Shown: positions 61,333 through 64,000 of the stretch, piece by piece
Numbering within the stretch: the stretch's first letter is position 1
Layout of the letters: each line of letters opens with the position of its first letter
NCBI RefSeq assembly: GCF_018736065.1
Contig: NZ_CP076128.1
Coordinates: 2,666,001-2,730,000, forward strand
From: Flammeovirga kamogawensis
Lineage (GTDB): Bacteria; Bacteroidota; Bacteroidia; Cytophagales; Flammeovirgaceae
Direction of reading: 5' to 3'
Length of the DNA stretch: 64,000 bases
Made by a program: the position numbers and the translations under genes
Notes under the pieces: generated by a model
Told to the model about the DNA's origin: nothing
Database searches by the model: none
The model's input: only the letters and a program-made list of their open reading frames with translations

Positions 61333-61998
61333 TTATTTTTTGTTGATGGATTTCACCCAATCGCTTAATTCTGTAACCATTGCAATATCTTTCATTGCTG
61401 GCTCAATTTCAAACTTACTATTTACATCTATCCCTTTAAATGGTAAATGATCCAAAATTGTAAGTTCTTTTATATTTTTTAAAGAAACTCCTCCACTTAA
61501 TATAAATGGTTTTGTAGAAGAATATTGTTTTAAAACTCCCCAATCAAATGTTTTACCTGTTCCTCCGTGTTTTGGGCTTTTAGTATCAAACAAAAATGCA
61601 TCTACATAAGGTTCATAAGGAGTTAAAGTAGAGAAATCAAACTCATCTTTTATTCCAAAAACCTTAAAAACTTCATAGCCTGCTTCTTTTAAAATACTAC
61701 ACATTTCCGGTGTTTCACTACCATGTAATTGTATTGTATCAAAATGATATTTTTTACTTTGGGAAAGTATTTTTTCTATCTTTTCATTTACAAATACACC
61801 CACTCTTTTGGTTGAAACATCCCACTTTTCCTCTAAAAAAGAAACATCCTGATTCTCTATAAATCTACTTGATGGAGGGTACATTATAAAACCCATATAA
61901 TCAGGAGATAATTTTAAAATATCATAAATATTTTCCTGATTTCGCATCCCGCAGACTTTCCAATTGATGACCTGCTTTGTTTGTTTGTCTCTATGCAT
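61333..61998 (-). CDS. trpF: Phosphoribosylanthranilate isomerase
   Basis: A 221-residue TIM-barrel enzyme of tryptophan synthesis that converts N-(5-phosphoribosyl)anthranilate to the carboxyphenylamino-deoxyribulose form. The active-site Cys is in the [10 protein letters not shown] start (about residue 16), with [56 protein letters not shown] and [10 protein letters not shown] all typical; the catalytic Asp is in [11 protein letters not shown]. The downstream trpB gene begins 8 nt later, indicating coupled expression. Upstream, a divergent LptA-like gene begins only 35 nt away. Confidence 0.95.
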   Translation of the reverse strand: MHRDKQTKQVINWKVCGMRNQENIYDILKLSPDYMGFIMYPPSSRFIENQDVSFLEEKWDVSTKRVGVFVNEKIEKILSQSKKYHFDTIQLHGSETPEMCSILKEAGYEVFKVFGIKDEFDFSTLTPYEPYVDAFLFDTKSPKHGGTGKTFDWGVLKQYSSTKPFILSGGVSLKNIKELTILDHLPFKGIDVNSKFEIEPAMKDIAMVTELSDWVKSINKK

Positions 61999-62033
61999 AA
62001 TACAGCAAATTTCTATAATCTTTTACTCTAATA

Positions 62034-62333
62034 ATGAAAAACCTAACATCATCTTTCTTTATATTCTTTTTTACTTTAAGCTTAACAAGCTTTGGACAGA
62101 CTTTAGAAAAACCCACTTTTAAAGTTGAGAATATTCAGTATAATTCTAAAACTGACATTTATATTTTAAAAGGAAATATAAAGACAACCTTCAAAGAGTA
62201 TTATTTTGAAAATGATAGTGCAAAATTTAATTTCTTTGATGACATACTTACATTTTATGGATCAAAAGAACATCCAATAAAAATATATAATTCATATTAT
62301 GACAAATCAACAAATACAATACATAGTAACTGA
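62034..62333 (+). CDS. Exported LptA/OstA-like small protein
   Basis: A 99-residue protein with a signal peptide (residues about 1-22, ending TSFGQT). The mature sequence consists of short strands typical of the LptA/OstA beta-jellyroll: VENIQYNSKTDIYILKGNIKTTFKEYYFENDSAKFNFFDDILTFYGSKEHPIKIYNSYYD. The repeated G-N and D/S-A-K spacing is what LptA-type periplasmic lipid-binding strands show. The length covers only a fraction of a full LptA, so it may be a single-domain relative. It is on the plus strand inside an interrupted trp gene set, 104 bp ahead of a second similar gene. Confidence 0.6.
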   Translation: MKNLTSSFFIFFFTLSLTSFGQTLEKPTFKVENIQYNSKTDIYILKGNIKTTFKEYYFENDSAKFNFFDDILTFYGSKEHPIKIYNSYYDKSTNTIHSN

Positions 62334-62393
62334 TTCTATTACACATGAAATCTTCATAATCTGCAAGTGAGCATATATTCTATTTACTACATA

Positions 62394-62436
62394 CTGTAAT
62401 AAATCTGTATATTTGATACCTAGAGATTTATTACAG
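62394..62436. repeat. 13-bp inverted repeat enclosing a promoter box
   Basis: CTGTAATAAATCT (62394-62406) and AGATTTATTACAG (62424-62436) are perfect inverted repeats separated by 17 nt. Between them lies TATATTTG (62408-62415). The second arm ends one nucleotide before the ATG at 62438. Confidence 0.8.
62408..62415 (+). promoter_or_regulatory. Bacteroidota -7 box inside an inverted repeat, upstream of the 62438 gene
   Basis: TATATTTG is a perfect -7 element 23 nt before the ATG; transcription would start about 16 nt before the start codon. It is placed in the loop of the 13-bp inverted repeat. Confidence 0.55.
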
Positions 62437-62437
62437 C

Positions 62438-62830
62438 ATGAGACATTTAATTCCTCTTATATTATTAGTAACCTTTTTTATAGGTTGTAATCAGCAGTTT
62501 TATGATAGAGAAAGGTCTCTTGAATATAGTGCTGATAGTGCTTTTATAAATCAGGATAAACGATTACTCTGCCTTAGAGGAAATGCCTATTTTATTGATC
62601 CTGGTATTGAAATAAAAGCTGATTCCATAGATATAAGCCATAAATCTGGAAGAGTTACTGTTTATGGAAATGAAAACAGCCCTTCTGAAGTTTACATCAA
62701 ATTAAATGATATAAAAGTATTAGGGAAATTTCTAATTCCAGGCTCTAAAGACAATTATTATAGAATAATAGACTACTACCCTCAATCTAATAGAATCAAA
62801 TTCCACGCTAATAAAAAACGTCTATTCTAA
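62438..62830 (+). CDS. LptA/OstA-like lipoprotein
   Basis: A 130-residue lipoprotein with signal MRHLIPLILLVTFFIGC (Cys17 lipidated). Its body RDRERSLEYSADSAFINQDKRLLCLRGNAYFIDPGIEIKADSIDISHKSGRVTVYGNENSPSEVYIKLNDIKVLGKF reproduces the LptA/OstA pattern, in which GNA/GNV strands alternate with 'AD.I.I' and 'VYG' strands. It is compatible with binding an acyl chain or LPS in the periplasm. It follows a similar, smaller gene at 62034. Family assignment is by pattern, not by search. Confidence 0.6.
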   Translation: MRHLIPLILLVTFFIGCNQQFYDRERSLEYSADSAFINQDKRLLCLRGNAYFIDPGIEIKADSIDISHKSGRVTVYGNENSPSEVYIKLNDIKVLGKFLIPGSKDNYYRIIDYYPQSNRIKFHANKKRLF

Positions 62831-62834
62831 TATA

Positions 62835-63617
62835 TTATAATTGACTTATAAATTCTTTTGCAGCTTTAGATGGGTTATCTGTCTTCATAAAGTTTTCACC
62901 TATTAAAAAGCCTTTATAACCATACTTTTTCAGCTCCTTTATATTTTCGATATTACTAATTCCACTTTCAGAAACTTTCACAAACTCGTTTGGAATAAGG
63001 TCTGCAAGTTTCTTAGAGTTTTCAATACTTACATCAAATGTTTTAAGGTTACGGTTATTCACCCCAATCAAATCCATCTGATCGCAAACATGTGCTTCTA
63101 GTTCTTCTTGATTATGAACTTCTAGTAAAATTTGCATACCTAAATTTCTTGCTACTTCTGCATATTGCTTACTCTCAGCTGGTGTTAAACAAGATGCAAT
63201 CAAAAGAATAAAATCAGCACCTATTGATTTCGCTTCAATAATTTGATATTCATCTACAATAAAATCTTTGCGAATAATTGGAACAGGGGAAACTGATCTT
63301 GCTGCTAATAAGTCATCTACAGTACCTCCAAAAAATTCTTGATCTGTAAGTACAGACATTGCAGAAACACCAGCTTTAAAATAACCTTCTGCTACATCAG
63401 ATACTCTTGATGTTCCATTAATTAATCCTTTTGATGGAGACTGTCTTTTAAACTCTGCAATAATTCCAGATTTATTAGGGCTACCAATCCATGCTTTTGC
63501 AGAAACAGGCTCTTTATCAAATAATGGTCTAGCTTGTAAAGCTGAAATAGATACTATTTCTTTTCTTGCTGCTACTTCAATCTTTTTATGAGCAACGATT
63601 TTATCTAAAATTGTCAT
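62835..63617 (-). CDS. trpC: Indole-3-glycerol phosphate synthase
   Basis: A 260-residue TIM-barrel enzyme that closes the indole ring of tryptophan. Motifs: AHKKIEVAARKEIV, IAEFKRQSPSKGLI with the catalytic lysine and Glu, GVSAMSVLTDQEFFGG, IRKDFIVDEYQIIEAKSIGADFILLIAS, LEVHNQEELE, VNNRNLKTFDV and VSESGIS. The ATG is 15 nt after the trpD stop, so the two are co-transcribed. The trpC 3' end faces the plus-strand lipoprotein gene, only 4 nt away. Confidence 0.96.
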   Translation of the reverse strand: MTILDKIVAHKKIEVAARKEIVSISALQARPLFDKEPVSAKAWIGSPNKSGIIAEFKRQSPSKGLINGTSRVSDVAEGYFKAGVSAMSVLTDQEFFGGTVDDLLAARSVSPVPIIRKDFIVDEYQIIEAKSIGADFILLIASCLTPAESKQYAEVARNLGMQILLEVHNQEELEAHVCDQMDLIGVNNRNLKTFDVSIENSKKLADLIPNEFVKVSESGISNIENIKELKKYGYKGFLIGENFMKTDNPSKAAKEFISQL

Positions 63618-63632
63618 GTTGATAACTCTTCT

Positions 63633-64000
63633 TTAGGAATTAATTAATTTTTTAAATGCATTTAATGCAGCTCCAGATTCTAATGATTCTCTTGCCTGAG
63701 CCACACCTTCCTCAAAAGCTAAACCTTTGCCTGTTGCAATTGCTACCCCTGCATTTGCTAGAACGGCTTCTTGTTGTGGAACTGTACCTTTATTTTCCAA
63801 TACATCAGTAAATATTTTTGCAGATTCTGCAATTGTACCACCACCAAATAAAGATTCTTTAGTTTGATAATGTAAACCTAAATCTTCTGGTTTTAATAAG
63901 CGCTCACTTTCTTTTGTAATAATCTTAAAAGGTGATGTTAACGATATTTCATCATATACATCTAAAGAGTGAAGTATAGCAAATTGCTTTTCAGTTTGTT
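63633..64000 (-). CDS. trpD: Anthranilate phosphoribosyltransferase, C-terminal part (N-terminus beyond window)
   Basis: The frame is open from the right edge to a TAA at 63633-63635, giving about 121 residues. The readable end of the protein is AILHSLDVYDEISLTSPFKIITKE, FGGGTIAESAKIFTDVLENKG, QEAVLANAGVAIATGKGLAFEEGVAQARESLESGAALNAFKKLINS, the C-terminal dimer/helical region of TrpD, which transfers phosphoribosyl to anthranilate. The order trpD-trpC on the minus strand, with trpF-trpB after the plus-strand insertion, matches tryptophan biosynthesis. Confidence 0.93.
   Translation of the reverse strand, partial: QTEKQFAILHSLDVYDEISLTSPFKIITKESERLLKPEDLGLHYQTKESLFGGGTIAESAKIFTDVLENKGTVPQQEAVLANAGVAIATGKGLAFEEGVAQARESLESGAALNAFKKLINS

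Overview
This window reads as chromosomal DNA of a marine-type Bacteroidota, most likely a Cytophagales/Flammeovirga relative. The grounds are: AT-rich DNA; many copies of the Bacteroidota promoter signature (-33 TTTG, -7 TAnnTTTG) in front of genes; almost no Shine-Dalgarno sequences; two proteins with type IX secretion (T9SS) C-terminal sorting domains; a FecI/FecR/TonB-receptor signalling set; an S9 dipeptidyl peptidase; GH3-family, DUF2400 and DUF5522 proteins. The genus is an inference and was not tested by comparison. No phage, transposase, CRISPR array or plasmid backbone is visible.

Layout. 1-6219 (minus): a giant soluble sensor running off the left edge, with 13 tandem PAS domains then a HAMP-like segment, behind an orphan ParA ATPase. 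6273-9834: gpmI and three small exported proteins. 9941-14689: an aminotransferase, then an operon of heptose-7-P kinase, CDF metal transporter and GH3 protein. 14934-20261: a CheY-like regulator, a T9SS propeller-like protein, a short-chain dehydrogenase and a YqhD-type alcohol dehydrogenase. 20331-22020 (minus): ECF sigma, small membrane protein and siderophore-interacting reductase. 22704-23495 (minus): a complete transcription unit of seven identical tRNA-Glu(UUC) genes. 23597-26139: DUF2400 protein, cytochrome c, purM. 26540-30502: a 1320-residue cadherin-like adhesin with seven 114-residue repeats. 30585-33622: DUF5522 protein, a membrane protein, an arylsulfatase.

33846-39866 looks like a murein/amino-sugar region: a secreted glucosaminidase diverges from an operon of a coiled-coil membrane protein, a BadF-type sugar kinase, a GH10-like hydrolase and an AmpG-type permease. 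39994-45564 holds a lipoprotein divergent from FecI-type sigma, FecR anti-sigma and an STN-containing TonB receptor (TTG start overlapping fecR). Directly after it, 45635-45772 has a strong promoter, a long inverted repeat and a terminator but no ORF: a candidate ~100-nt small RNA. 46277-51611: DPP-IV and a YiaW/YiaV/TolC-like export operon with an AraC regulator upstream. 53225-57623: thrC, then a caspase-fold (His/Cys) protein followed closely by a Crp/Fnr regulator. 57806-60001: NTF2-like protein, PAS histidine kinase, DNPH1-like nucleotide hydrolase. 60140-64000: trpB, trpF, trpC and the C-terminal part of trpD on the minus strand, split by two small LptA/OstA-like exported proteins on the plus strand.

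Points most worth a second look: the higher-order PAS triplet amplification with its ParA partner; the orphan transcript at 45672-45772; the seven-copy tRNA-Glu operon; the 13-bp inverted repeat enclosing a promoter in front of the lipoprotein at 62438; and the murein-scavenging set. All functional assignments come from reading motifs by eye; no database search was run.
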